A stretch of 13,158 nt of DNA from Candidatus Woesearchaeota archaeon (GCA_016203265.1 JACQNB010000074.1:1-13158); one strand, 5' to 3'. Shown: positions 1-7,166, numbered from the stretch's first letter. Notes: generated by a model not told the origin, from the letters alone. Program-made: numbers and translations.

Positions 1-431
1 AGGTCTTCCTTGGTGAGCGTGCTGAACTTCATGCGATGCGCGTCCTTTTGCTTGCACGCATAACGCACAATGTTGAGCCCAATGACTTCGCCTTCGACAT
101 CGTAGTCGGTCGCGACCGTGAACGTGTCGGCGTCCTTCGCGAGCCGTTTCAGTTCCTCAAGATATTTTTTTGAGAATGCCGCGCCCTTCGAGACGTCGCT
201 CGTGGGCACCCATTGGATGTCGAACACGGGATACTGGAATCCCTTGCTCTTGACCTTTTCGGCCAATCCATACAGGTGGCCGACCGCGCAACCCACGACA
301 ATGTCCTTGCCGTTGTGCGTCAGATGGTAGTATGGCGCTCCCGTGCCGCCTTTCACGAGCTTGCCGTCCGCCAGCGCTTCCGCGATCTTTTTGGCCGCGT
401 TCGGCTTTTCCGTGATGATGAGCTCGGTCAT
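1..431 (-). CDS. topA: DNA topoisomerase I (type IA), N-terminal part, cut by window edge
   Basis: Type IA topoisomerases cut one DNA strand through a tyrosine and relax negative supercoils or decatenate DNA. The 143 visible residues are the N-terminal Toprim domain. The strand opens with LIITEKPNAAKKIA, which carries the Toprim glutamate (E8), followed by GCAVGHLYGL around residues 48-55. The metal-binding signature TDYDVEGE follows at 108-115 with D109, D111 and E113. The catalytic tyrosine and zinc fingers lie beyond position 1, so archaeal TopA cannot be fully separated from a Topo III-like or reverse-gyrase-derived enzyme. There is no helicase domain before the Toprim domain, which argues against reverse gyrase in this reading frame. 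The ATG at 431 sits about 26 bases after a TTTTAAAC box, so the mRNA is probably leaderless. The gene is divergent from the one at 526. Confidence 0.9.
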   Translation of the reverse strand, partial: MTELIITEKPNAAKKIAEALADGKLVKGGTGAPYYHLTHNGKDIVVGCAVGHLYGLAEKVKSKGFQYPVFDIQWVPTSDVSKGAAFSKKYLEELKRLAKDADTFTVATDYDVEGEVIGLNIVRYACKQKDAHRMKFSTLTKED

Positions 432-452
432 TGCCCTGGGAGAGCGGCGGGG

Positions 453-460
453 GTTTAAAA
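453..460 (-). promoter_or_regulatory. TATA box for topA
   Basis: On the minus strand this reads TTTTAAAC, centred about 26 bases upstream of the topA ATG. That is the usual archaeal TATA-to-start distance, so transcription should begin at or next to the start codon. An AT-rich stretch at 471-483 could be an alternative, but it lies farther away. Confidence 0.6.
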
Positions 461-496
461 GCTTTCCCGCTACTATATTATATGCTAAAAGAAGGG

Positions 497-506
497 TATT
501 TAAATA
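497..506 (+). promoter_or_regulatory. TATA box for the gene at 526
   Basis: TATTTAAATA is preceded by a purine-rich GAAGGG (a BRE-like position) and centred about 25 bases before the ATG at 526. This predicts a leaderless transcript. With the topA box on the other strand it forms a compact divergent promoter of about 95 bases. Confidence 0.7.
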
Positions 507-525
507 AGGGCATGCTGGAACCGGC

Positions 526-1113
526 ATGAGCATCCTGATGGCGTTCAGCAACCTGTTTCATCGCGATGAACGCCAACGTGTCTTGGGCGAGCTGCGCAAC
601 GATGCGACATTACAGGCAAAAATCCAGCATGCCTTCCAGTTCACGGTCACGTACCCCTTACTCATCAAGAACATTCTGGTCGCGAAAAAGCTCTATGATG
701 ACAAGGTGGAGACTGTGCTCTACCACCGCGGCTTCAGTGTCGGCCAGAGCGCAGAAGCCATCGCCGAATCGTACGGTTCTGCATTTTTTGCCGCGCGGAA
801 CGCGCTCAACGATTTGTTGTACGCGCTCACGCCCGAAGGCACGATGCCCAAGGACAAAAAACCGTTTTCAGACCTGATGGCGATGCTCACGACGAACTTC
901 AAGACACACTTCATGCGCGAACTCGAATCACTCTGCGAAGAGATTGTAAAGGCGCGCAGGGGAACCGAAATCCGGCGCAAAGGCCAGGAATCGAAACACA
1001 ATAGCAAGGCGCTTTATGGTGAATTGCTGCTCTCGCTCGAGGAAGAATTCCTGAATTTGTCCGACTTGTCAACCGCAATCTACCGTGTTGAGCTGCGCCA
1101 ATTGCAACGTTGA
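526..1113 (+). CDS. Unrecognised helical protein, 195 aa
   Basis: I do not recognise this family. The protein is rich in charged and leucine residues and looks almost entirely alpha-helical, with no signal peptide, membrane segment or cysteine-rich site. A middle stretch around residues 80-105 (SYGSAFFAARNALNDLLYAL) has the spacing of a HEPN-type helix, and a basic patch with RRGTEIRRKG follows near residues 143-152. No clear HEPN R-x4-6-H catalytic motif is visible, so that likeness is only a suggestion. The ATG at 526 is chosen because it lies about 25 bases after a strong TATA box. The MoxR-type ATPase gene starts 41 bases downstream with its own TATA box, so the two share orientation but are probably transcribed separately. 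Confidence 0.75.
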   Translation: MSILMAFSNLFHRDERQRVLGELRNDATLQAKIQHAFQFTVTYPLLIKNILVAKKLYDDKVETVLYHRGFSVGQSAEAIAESYGSAFFAARNALNDLLYALTPEGTMPKDKKPFSDLMAMLTTNFKTHFMRELESLCEEIVKARRGTEIRRKGQESKHNSKALYGELLLSLEEEFLNLSDLSTAIYRVELRQLQR

Positions 1114-1121
1114 CGCGAACG

Positions 1122-1129
1122 TTTAAATA
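1122..1129 (+). promoter_or_regulatory. TATA box for the MoxR-type ATPase
   Basis: TTTAAATA is centred about 28 bases before the ATG at 1154, in the 40-base gap after the preceding stop codon. This spacing predicts a transcript with no leader or one of only a few bases. Confidence 0.7.
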
Positions 1130-1153
1130 CCCACTTTTCAACAGTTTTTCACC

Positions 1154-2170
1154 ATGAGTGACTTCATTAAACGTCTGCAAGCCGAAACATTCGCGTCCAT
1201 CCTCGGACAGGAAGAGACCAAGCGACAGCTCAAGTCCGCACTCTTGATGGACCGTCATGTCATCATTGTCGGACCGCCGGGCATCGGCAAAACGACATTG
1301 GCGAAGAGCGTGGCCGCGCTCTTGCCTGAACTGACCGTGAACGATTGCGACTTCCATTGTGACCCGAAGCATCCCGTGTGTCCTTCGTGCCGTGCCAAGA
1401 AGCCGAAAACCCGCACCATCACGGGCGAGGAACGGTTTGTGCGCGTGCAGGGCAGCCCGGACTTGACTGCCGAGGATTTATTGGGAGACATCGACCCGGT
1501 CAAGGCGTTGAAGTTCGGCCCCACCAGCATGGAAGCGTTCACGCCAGGCAAACTGTTCAAGGCCAACCACGGCATCCTGTTCTTTGACGAATTGAACCGT
1601 GCGCCTGAAAAGTTGCAGAACGCGCTCTTGCAGGTCTTGGAGGAAGGCAAAGCCACCATCGGCAGCTATTCAGTCGATTTGCCGGCAGACTTCATCTTCA
1701 TCGGCACCATGAACCCGGAAGAGACGGCGGCAACAGAGAAATTATCTGACGTGTTTTTGGACCGTTTTGACATCGTGCACATGCACTATCCTGAAACCGT
1801 CGAAATCGAACAGCAAATCGTGCTTGCGCACGGCAAAAAGCTCGATGTTGAGTTCGACTTGACACTGTTGAATCTTGCATTGATGTTTATCAGACTCTTG
1901 AGGCAACACAAAGATGTGCAGCGCAAGCCGTCCGTGCGAGCGTCTTTGGGCGTGTACGAGCGCGCGCAAGCCAACGCATTCCTGGCCAAACGCAAGATGG
2001 TCACGGCCAAGGACGTCGCGGACGCCTTGACGAGCGTCGTCAGCCACCGTCTGGAACTCAAGCCGTCCGCGAAATACCTGCAGACGACCGACCAGTTCGT
2101 CGCCGAACAGTTCAAGCAGTTCGTCCGAGATAATCCCGAATTCGAGGAAGTCGGTGGTGGTGGTCTTTGA
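1154..2170 (+). CDS. MoxR/ChlI-type AAA+ ATPase with cysteine-rich insertion
   Basis: This AAA+ ATPase belongs to the MoxR / magnesium-chelatase subunit I group, which remodels or loads partner complexes together with von Willebrand A proteins. Visible motifs: Walker A GPPGIGKTT (40-48), Walker B ILFFDEL (141-147, D145/E146), sensor 1 GTMNPEE (N187), arginine finger in DVFLDRFD (R204) and a sensor 2 region SVRASLGVYERAQ (R262). Between Walker A and B lies a four-cysteine block, C65-x3-C69-x6-C76-x2-C79, which could bind zinc and resembles the CDP...CP.C insertion I recall from archaeal ChlI-like proteins. The length of 338 aa fits the family. Magnesium chelation is unlikely to be the role, because no large BchH-type subunit is nearby. 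The gene overlaps the downstream vWA gene, its likely partner. Confidence 0.88.
   Translation: MSDFIKRLQAETFASILGQEETKRQLKSALLMDRHVIIVGPPGIGKTTLAKSVAALLPELTVNDCDFHCDPKHPVCPSCRAKKPKTRTITGEERFVRVQGSPDLTAEDLLGDIDPVKALKFGPTSMEAFTPGKLFKANHGILFFDELNRAPEKLQNALLQVLEEGKATIGSYSVDLPADFIFIGTMNPEETAATEKLSDVFLDRFDIVHMHYPETVEIEQQIVLAHGKKLDVEFDLTLLNLALMFIRLLRQHKDVQRKPSVRASLGVYERAQANAFLAKRKMVTAKDVADALTSVVSHRLELKPSAKYLQTTDQFVAEQFKQFVRDNPEFEEVGGGGL
2144..2156 (+). promoter_or_regulatory. Ribosome site and tandem GTG starts of the vWA gene
   Basis: GAGG at 2144-2147 lies 6 bases before GTG 2154 and 9 before GTG 2157, inside the 3' end of the ATPase gene. No ATG occurs near the start of this frame, so one of these GTG codons is the likely start, with translation coupled to the upstream gene. 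Confidence 0.5.
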
Positions 2171-3347
2171 CTCCGTTGCCACCCAGGTTGAACAACTGAG
2201 CGACATCGATGAGGTCGAGGGCAAGCTTGCCACGTCGAAAGACGAAGCATTGATGCACTCGGTCTTGCAGAACGACAAGCAGACGATTGAGGAAGGAAAA
2301 TTAGTCGCGGACGCGTTCAATCGAGGTATTGGTTCGTTCACTCCTGACCTGTTCTTTCAGCAGATGGTCAAGAATTATTCCATGGCACGACAGCTCTTTG
2401 GCGACACGCTGCTTCGCCTGGTGTCCGGGTTTGATCCCAACTACATCGAGAAGAACCTGCCCATCCCCGAATTCAGGAAGCAATTGCTGTTCAACATCCG
2501 GAAAAAGATCGATGTGCTGAAGGACAAGAAGCTGCTGGACGACCAAGGCATGATTTCCGAGAAAGGCGTTGACTTGGCCAGTATGGTATTGTACGTCGAA
2601 GAACTCGACCACCTGATTCCGCGCGGGCTTATCGGCGAACGCGTCGTGAAGAAACGCTCGCAGTACGGCGAGCATGGGCAGGCGCGTGCGTATCGTAAAG
2701 GAGACTTGTACAAGGACGTCAGCGTGCGCAAGAGCGTTCGCATGGCCGTGCGTCGGGGGCATCTTTCAATTGAAGTGCCCGACTTGAAGATTCAAGAGCG
2801 GCAGAGCAAAGGCACCATTTATGTCCTTTATGGCATTGACGCAAGCGCGAGCATGAAAGGGGCGAAGATCGAGACGTGCAAAAAGGCAGGGATTGCGTTG
2901 GCGTACCAGGCATTGCAGCACAAGGACAAAGTTGGTCTTGTGGTGTTTGGGGCTGATGTGAAAAGTTTTGTGCCGCCGACCGATGATTTCACGCAATTGC
3001 TGCGGACGTTGACGACCATTCGCGCGTCGCGCGAGACTGACTTCACTGCTTTAGTTGAGAAATCGATCGAGCTGTTCCCATCCGTTGAAGCCACGAAGCA
3101 CTTGATTATTCTTACCGATGCGATGCCAACGGTCGGAGAGAAGCCGGAAGAGGAGACGCTCGCTGCCGTTTCGAAGGCCGCGGCTGCCGGCATCACGCTT
3201 TCGCTCGTGGGCATCCAACTGGATACCAAAGGCACCAAGCTCGCGAAAGAGATGGTGCGCATCGGCCAAGGTAGATTATACTTGGTTTCGAACCTTTCCG
3301 AGGTCGATAAATTGGTGTTGCAGGATTATGATGCGATTCGTTCTTAA
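2154..3347 (+). CDS. von Willebrand factor A (MIDAS) protein, MoxR partner
   Basis: The C-terminal half (about residue 220 to 397) is a von Willebrand A domain with an intact metal-ion-dependent adhesion site: D229-x-S231-x-S233 in GIDASASM, T295 in the SRETDFTAL stretch, and D322 in ILTDAMPT. The N-terminal 220 residues are helical and charged, with a very basic segment around 165-202, and match nothing I can name. Such proteins work with MoxR ATPases much as BchD works with BchI, presenting a substrate or acting as an activator in the cytoplasm. No signal peptide or membrane helix is seen, which separates it from membrane-anchored BatA/BatB types. The start overlaps the ATPase gene by 17 bases (GTG 2154) or 14 bases (GTG 2157), strong evidence that the two are made together. 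Confidence 0.87.
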   Translation: MVVVFDSVATQVEQLSDIDEVEGKLATSKDEALMHSVLQNDKQTIEEGKLVADAFNRGIGSFTPDLFFQQMVKNYSMARQLFGDTLLRLVSGFDPNYIEKNLPIPEFRKQLLFNIRKKIDVLKDKKLLDDQGMISEKGVDLASMVLYVEELDHLIPRGLIGERVVKKRSQYGEHGQARAYRKGDLYKDVSVRKSVRMAVRRGHLSIEVPDLKIQERQSKGTIYVLYGIDASASMKGAKIETCKKAGIALAYQALQHKDKVGLVVFGADVKSFVPPTDDFTQLLRTLTTIRASRETDFTALVEKSIELFPSVEATKHLIILTDAMPTVGEKPEEETLAAVSKAAAAGITLSLVGIQLDTKGTKLAKEMVRIGQGRLYLVSNLSEVDKLVLQDYDAIRS

Positions 3348-3355
3348 AAGGAAGC

Positions 3356-3365
3356 TTTATAAATA
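3356..3365 (+). promoter_or_regulatory. TATA box of the surface-protein operon
   Basis: TTTATAAATA is centred about 25-26 bases before the ATG at 3386. It sits just after the vWA stop codon and predicts a leaderless mRNA for the following four genes. This spacing also supports the small ORF at 3386 as a real first gene. Confidence 0.7.
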
Positions 3366-3385
3366 AAGAAGCGATTGGTTCACCC

Positions 3386-3508
3386 ATGAAAAAGAGGCTG
3401 AGTCACAAACATCCAGGAGTCCGTCGCGACCATGATACGCTCTTCGTGTTCTGGGTCCTTGCGTCCGTGCTTCTGATCATTGTCGTGGCTTTACTTCGAG
3501 CGGCATGA
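3386..3508 (+). CDS. Small single-span membrane protein, 40 aa
   Basis: This short gene encodes 40 residues. A basic, histidine-containing N-terminus (MKKRLSHKHPGVRRDHD) is followed by one uninterrupted hydrophobic helix at about 18-37 and a short RAA tail. The positive N-terminus predicts that it stays inside, with the helix crossing the membrane. Support for it being real: its ATG lies about 25 bases after a strong TATA box, and its TGA overlaps the next gene's ATG as ATGA (3505-3508), giving translational coupling. It could help anchor or export the cysteine-rich protein encoded next, but that is inference from position only. No family is recognised. Confidence 0.65.
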   Translation: MKKRLSHKHPGVRRDHDTLFVFWVLASVLLIIVVALLRAA

Positions 3509-4722
3509 AACGGCAGGATTCTCCCGTACTGAGCCTGATGCTCGTCATCGCGCTCGTTGGGCTTGTCGCGTCCGTATCCGATCCTTCCATCACGGGCCTG
3601 TTCCACAAGGAAAATCCTGACTTCGCTGATCTTGTCTGCAACAAACGGGGACTCTGTCCCACGTCGTTTGCCGGCGCGACACCGTTCGGTTGCGTCGAAA
3701 CCGGGCCCGTGAAGATCGCGGACTCGTGCGTTCCCGCCCCGATCCCTGATCCTGGCGCGACTGCATGTTATGATTATCCGGGTGGCACCGGAACGACCGT
3801 GCACGCGTGCTCAAGCTCGAGCGTCACGTATGTCTGTGACAATACTGGATTCTATGAAATAAAAAAATCAAGCTGTTTAGGCAACACAGGTTGCAGCGAT
3901 TCGGATGGTGGCGTTGTCGTCTCTGAAAAGGGAATCGTCACCGCGCCCTCGCGCCTGTTGCCGTTCGTCGGTGCGTATATCGCAAGCGCGGCCACGGCAT
4001 ACAAAGACCATTGCGTAGGCGATGGAGGAGTGGCTGTTGAAACCAGCAGCATCTTGCGCGAATACTACTGCACCGGCGAAGGCGTGAGTTTTGTCGATTA
4101 TGATTGTACTGCCGATGGGGGTTACTGTCGAGATCCGCCGGGTGGGCCAGACAGGTGCACCGCGTTGGCGCAAGGGCAAACTCCCCCGCCTGCGCCATGC
4201 GCGGGTGTGCTCAACCCTTGCGCAACGTCTTCCGACTGTCTTGCAGGCCAAACCTGCTTGGGCTGCCAGTGCTTCGGGAACATACCCCCTCCATCTCCGT
4301 TCAACGCCATCTGGGGCTATCCTATCGTCAATCAGGAATGCGTCCCGGGCGAGGTCATGACGCTGTACGGCAAGTCGCGCGTCTGCACGTCCGGCGCGTG
4401 GGAAGTCGTCAATCCCGTGCCGACCACGGACAGCTTCTTTGATGTCTTCACCACCGTGCAGGATCAGAATGAGGCGCAGACCTTAGCAGAAGCGACCATC
4501 GCGCCGGCGGTCGCGCCCGTTGCTCCATCGGTCACATCGCGCTGTCCTGACAACACGCAGTGCGCTGGCATCGTGCCAGGCTCGACAGAATCGTTCTCGT
4601 ACTGCACGAACCTCTTCCGGACGTCCCCTGATCTGCAATCACAACCAACCGTTATTTCCGGCGTTGCGCTCGGGTGCAATGCGCAATGCCAATGCGCTCC
4701 GACGCAGCCTCCGCAGGGTTAA
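3505..4722 (+). CDS. Secreted or membrane-anchored cysteine-rich protein, 405 aa
   Basis: A hydrophobic segment at about residues 8-24 near a basic start serves as signal peptide or anchor. All 28 cysteines fall after it (first at C45), an even number that fits disulfide-stabilised extracellular domains. One module has C130-SDSDGG, then C170, EYYC189, YDC201, C208 and C218. I recall this pattern from repeats in surface proteins of uncultivated archaea. A second short module, C232 to C256, has the NPCATSSDCLAGQTC arrangement, followed by a Pro-rich linker and a CVPGE...VCTSGAW pair at 279-294. An Ala/Pro/Val-rich linker near 325-343 precedes the last cysteine cluster, which ends CNAQCQC. No catalytic motif is visible, so binding, adhesion or a cell-surface structural role is likely. 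The ATG is set by the ATGA overlap with the upstream gene. Confidence 0.75.
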   Translation: MKRQDSPVLSLMLVIALVGLVASVSDPSITGLFHKENPDFADLVCNKRGLCPTSFAGATPFGCVETGPVKIADSCVPAPIPDPGATACYDYPGGTGTTVHACSSSSVTYVCDNTGFYEIKKSSCLGNTGCSDSDGGVVVSEKGIVTAPSRLLPFVGAYIASAATAYKDHCVGDGGVAVETSSILREYYCTGEGVSFVDYDCTADGGYCRDPPGGPDRCTALAQGQTPPPAPCAGVLNPCATSSDCLAGQTCLGCQCFGNIPPPSPFNAIWGYPIVNQECVPGEVMTLYGKSRVCTSGAWEVVNPVPTTDSFFDVFTTVQDQNEAQTLAEATIAPAVAPVAPSVTSRCPDNTQCAGIVPGSTESFSYCTNLFRTSPDLQSQPTVISGVALGCNAQCQCAPTQPPQG

Positions 4723-4724
4723 TC

Positions 4725-5318
4725 ATGAAAGTTCTCGCATTCGCCGATGTCCACGCCAGTCTGACCGCCATGAAGAAACTTGACGCGCTGGTCAAGAAAG
4801 AAAAACCTGACCTGCTCGTGAATCTGGGAGACTTCACCATCTTTGAACAGCATCTGGAGGACGTGTGTTCGCGACTTGCGAAGTTGCATCCTGTTCAGCT
4901 GGTCGTGCACGGCAACCACGAGGAAGACTTGACAACGGCGCAGGTGTGCAAACGCCACGGCTGGGTGTTCTGCCACAAAAAATGCGTCCAGATCGGCGAC
5001 GCGCTGTTCGTGGGCTATGGCGGCGGAGGATTCTCATCGCGTGAGCCCGAGTTCGAGCGCTGCGTCAAGAACGTGCACACGACCATCAAAGCGGCGAAAA
5101 AGGTCGTTCTTCTGACGCACCAACCCGCGTTCGGGACTGCGGTAGATAACTTATATGGTCGGCATGTCGGCAATACTTCATTCACCGCATTCATCAAAAA
5201 GTATAACGTCGCGATGGCGCTCTCCGGACACATCCACGAGACCGCGGGCAAGACCGGCAAGCTCGGCAAAACCATCGTCGCGAATCCCGGACCGTTCGGC
5301 AAGGTGTTCACGGTATGA
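4725..5318 (+). CDS. Calcineurin-like metallophosphoesterase, 197 aa
   Basis: The five motifs of the two-metal phosphoesterase fold are all present: D8-x-H10 in FADVH, GD at 35-36, GNHE at 63-66, H132 in THQP, and GHIH at 168-171. The enzyme should hydrolyse phosphomono- or phosphodiesters with Mn, Fe or similar metals; the substrate cannot be read from the sequence. At 197 aa it is a compact archaeal form with no extra domain or signal peptide, so it is cytoplasmic. An in-frame ATG exists at 4674, but it lies inside the upstream gene and would add 17 residues ahead of the first beta strand. ATG 4725 gives the family's usual MKVLAFADVH opening and follows the upstream stop by 2 bases. The gene ends in an ATGA overlap with the transporter gene. 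Confidence 0.9.
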   Translation: MKVLAFADVHASLTAMKKLDALVKKEKPDLLVNLGDFTIFEQHLEDVCSRLAKLHPVQLVVHGNHEEDLTTAQVCKRHGWVFCHKKCVQIGDALFVGYGGGGFSSREPEFERCVKNVHTTIKAAKKVVLLTHQPAFGTAVDNLYGRHVGNTSFTAFIKKYNVAMALSGHIHETAGKTGKLGKTIVANPGPFGKVFTV

Positions 5319-6643
5319 AGCTCAACCAGAACCAGAAGCACATCCTGCACTCCGGCGGATTATGGGGGCTGTATGACGGCTTGACTGCGGGCTTCCTGCT
5401 CGCGTATGCCTTGGCGCTGGGCGCGAACAACACCATCGTCGGCATTCTCGGAGCAGTCCCGTTCATCGCGGCGTTGGTGAGCGAGATGCCCGGCGCGAAA
5501 CTCCTGGAAAACATCGGCAAGGTGCGCGTGTATGGATGGGCGACGTCATTGGGACGGCTTGCTTGGCTCGGCATCATCTTCGCTCCCGTGCTGTTCGCGA
5601 AGCAGCCCTTGCTCGCGCTCATCCTCTTTTATTTTCTCTCGCGATGCCTTGAGTATCTCGCGGATCCGGCATGGACGGTGCTTGTGGCCGACGAAGTGCA
5701 GGCCAAGATCCGCGGCGAGTTCATCGCGAAACGAACGCGTCTCGTTGGCATCGCGGCCATGGTTGCGCTGGTCGCGGCAGGATGGTATTTGGACTTCTTT
5801 TCCGACCTGACTGGATTCATGACGATGTTCGCCGTCGGCATCGGTCTCGGGCTGCTGAACACGTTCATCGTGACAAGAGTCAAAGACGGCAAGGAACCCG
5901 ACCATCTGCACCACGGCTTCCGCGAGTTCTTCACGTTGGATGCTGATTTCCGCAAGTACCTGTTCTTCGTGTTCTGCTTCAACTTCGCGTTCATGCTCGC
6001 GTCGCCGTTCTTCACGGCGTACATCCTGAGCGATTTGCGGCAGAGCTACACGATTTTTGCGCTGTCAACGGCGGTAGCGGTCATCACCAAAATCTTTGTT
6101 TACACGCACATGGGGCGTCTGGCTGACAAGTACGGGGACAAGCCCGTGCTGTTGTTGAGCGTGATGAGCACGGCATTGGTGCCGATCACGTTCCTGTTCA
6201 TCACGCCCGAGAGGATCTGGCTGCTGTGGTTCGGACAAATCATGGCCGGCATCACGTGGGCGGGCTATGACGTCTCCATCTTCAACATGTTCATCAACGT
6301 CACGACGCCCGAAAAACGGGCGATGCAGACGGCGACGTACAACATCATCACGAGCATACCGCTGATCATCGCGCCGGTCGTGGCGGGCTTCATCGCGGAC
6401 AATATCGCGTTCATCTTCGCGGGCATCCCGTTGCTCTTTGCGATATCCGCGGCGTTACGGTTCTTGAGCTCGCTGTTCCTGTTTTCCATCCCGGAGAAAC
6501 GCGTGAAGTACGAGTATCCGCTGTCAGAGGTGCTGATGCACGCGGTCGAAATCCATCCCTCGCGAGGCGTGCAGCAGCGCTGGGTGGGTGTCTTGAAAGG
6601 CGTCAAGAAGAGAGGGATGCTGTTCACGGGACTTTTGCGATAA
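5315..6643 (+). CDS. Major facilitator superfamily transporter, 12 transmembrane helices
   Basis: This 442-residue integral membrane protein shows about twelve hydrophobic spans: near 17-37, 40-60, 72-94, 98-118, 142-162, 166-187, 215-238, 246-265, 277-297, 301-325, 343-361 and 364-391. A long polar loop near 188-214 divides the two six-helix halves. The loop after span 8 has GRLADKYGDKP (267-277), matching MFS motif A, and the stretch IRGEFIAKR after span 4 is also typical. The substrate is unknown. Its ATG overlaps the phosphoesterase TGA (ATGA), and AAGGTG at 5301-5306 is a well-placed ribosome site. The protein ends in a basic cytoplasmic tail of about 45 residues. Being co-transcribed with a phosphoesterase and a secreted protein hints at uptake or export tied to the envelope, but no substrate can be assigned. 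Confidence 0.88.
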   Translation: MKLNQNQKHILHSGGLWGLYDGLTAGFLLAYALALGANNTIVGILGAVPFIAALVSEMPGAKLLENIGKVRVYGWATSLGRLAWLGIIFAPVLFAKQPLLALILFYFLSRCLEYLADPAWTVLVADEVQAKIRGEFIAKRTRLVGIAAMVALVAAGWYLDFFSDLTGFMTMFAVGIGLGLLNTFIVTRVKDGKEPDHLHHGFREFFTLDADFRKYLFFVFCFNFAFMLASPFFTAYILSDLRQSYTIFALSTAVAVITKIFVYTHMGRLADKYGDKPVLLLSVMSTALVPITFLFITPERIWLLWFGQIMAGITWAGYDVSIFNMFINVTTPEKRAMQTATYNIITSIPLIIAPVVAGFIADNIAFIFAGIPLLFAISAALRFLSSLFLFSIPEKRVKYEYPLSEVLMHAVEIHPSRGVQQRWVGVLKGVKKRGMLFTGLLR

Positions 6644-6645
6644 TC

Positions 6646-6653
6646 TTTTATAG
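6646..6653 (+). promoter_or_regulatory. TATA box for the gene at 6675
   Basis: TTTTATAG is centred about 25-26 bases before the ATG at 6675, immediately after the transporter stop codon. The spacing predicts a separate, leaderless transcript. Confidence 0.6.
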
Positions 6654-6674
6654 TGTCTTTTCTCGACGTCCGTC

Positions 6675-7166
6675 ATGGAATTCAAGGACGCATTGATGCA
6701 TTTGGAGAAGAGCAAGGAGTTCGTGTCTTGGCGCAAGGAACATAAGGGATTTCTTGCGCACGCGTTCAAATTGCTTGATGACGCCAACGCGGACACGTGG
6801 CAGCTGGGCTACTATGACGGTTCGACCATCACGACCTTTGTCGTTTCTGCCCGGTTCATTGAAGTCATCCCAGACCAAGAAATCCTGAGAAGCGAGCACG
6901 CCATCGAGGAACTGGACGTCACGCACGTGAAGATTTCCAGCGAGGATGCGTTGAAGACCGCGCGCGAGTTCCACCAATTGCACCATCCCCGTGAGATGAC
7001 GCTGAAGCAGTTCTTCATCATCCAGAAACTGCCTTCCGGCGTGGTGTACAATGTCACGTTCTTCTTCCAGTCCATGAAGACCTTGAACGTGAAGATTGAC
7101 GCCGCTTCCGGCAAGGTCGTGCAGCACTCGTTCCAGTCCCTGATGGAAATGGACGGAAAGAGCTAG
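6675..7166 (+). CDS. Conserved-looking small protein with possible PepSY-like C-terminus, 163 aa
   Basis: The product is a soluble protein without signal peptide, membrane helix or cysteines. The second half suggests a PepSY-like unit: a helix with VKISSEDALKTAREF (85-99), then beta strands with VVYNVTFFF (123-131) and VKIDAASGKVVQHSFQSL (139-156), where an Asp...SGKVV turn resembles the typical PepSY ending. PepSY domains often bind or inhibit peptidases or small ligands, but most are exported and this one is not, so the assignment is tentative. The first half has an aromatic-rich strand pair, WQLGYYDGSTITTFVV (42-57). The start is supported by a TATA box about 25 bases upstream. The stop codon lies inside a 12-base perfect palindrome (7159-7170). 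Confidence 0.7.
   Translation: MEFKDALMHLEKSKEFVSWRKEHKGFLAHAFKLLDDANADTWQLGYYDGSTITTFVVSARFIEVIPDQEILRSEHAIEELDVTHVKISSEDALKTAREFHQLHHPREMTLKQFFIIQKLPSGVVYNVTFFFQSMKTLNVKIDAASGKVVQHSFQSLMEMDGKS

Noticed and set aside
1..431. Reverse gyrase
   Set aside because: The frame begins directly with the Toprim domain at an ATG with a well-placed TATA box, and no helicase domain precedes it.
911..1372. 153-codon minus-strand frame spanning the promoter of the ATPase
   Set aside because: It crosses a strong plus-strand TATA box and two real genes, and no promoter or motif supports it.
1742..2341. 199-codon open frame on the minus strand under the MoxR/vWA junction
   Set aside because: It lies wholly antisense to two genes with full motif sets, has no TATA box or ribosome site, and its translation has no recognisable domain. 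It looks like a shadow of the GC-biased coding strand.
1154..3347. Magnesium or cobalt chelatase subunits I and D
   Set aside because: The motifs fit the broader MoxR/vWA group, but no large chelatase subunit or tetrapyrrole gene is present in the window, so a chelatase assignment is not supported.
3403..3804. Minus-strand frame of 133 codons opposite the cysteine-rich protein
   Set aside because: It is antisense to a gene with a signal peptide and an orderly cysteine pattern, and its own composition is Arg-rich and low in structure.
4674..4724. Extended N-terminus for the phosphoesterase from ATG 4674
   Set aside because: The extra 17 residues overlap the upstream gene and are not part of the family fold, whose first strand begins right after ATG 4725.
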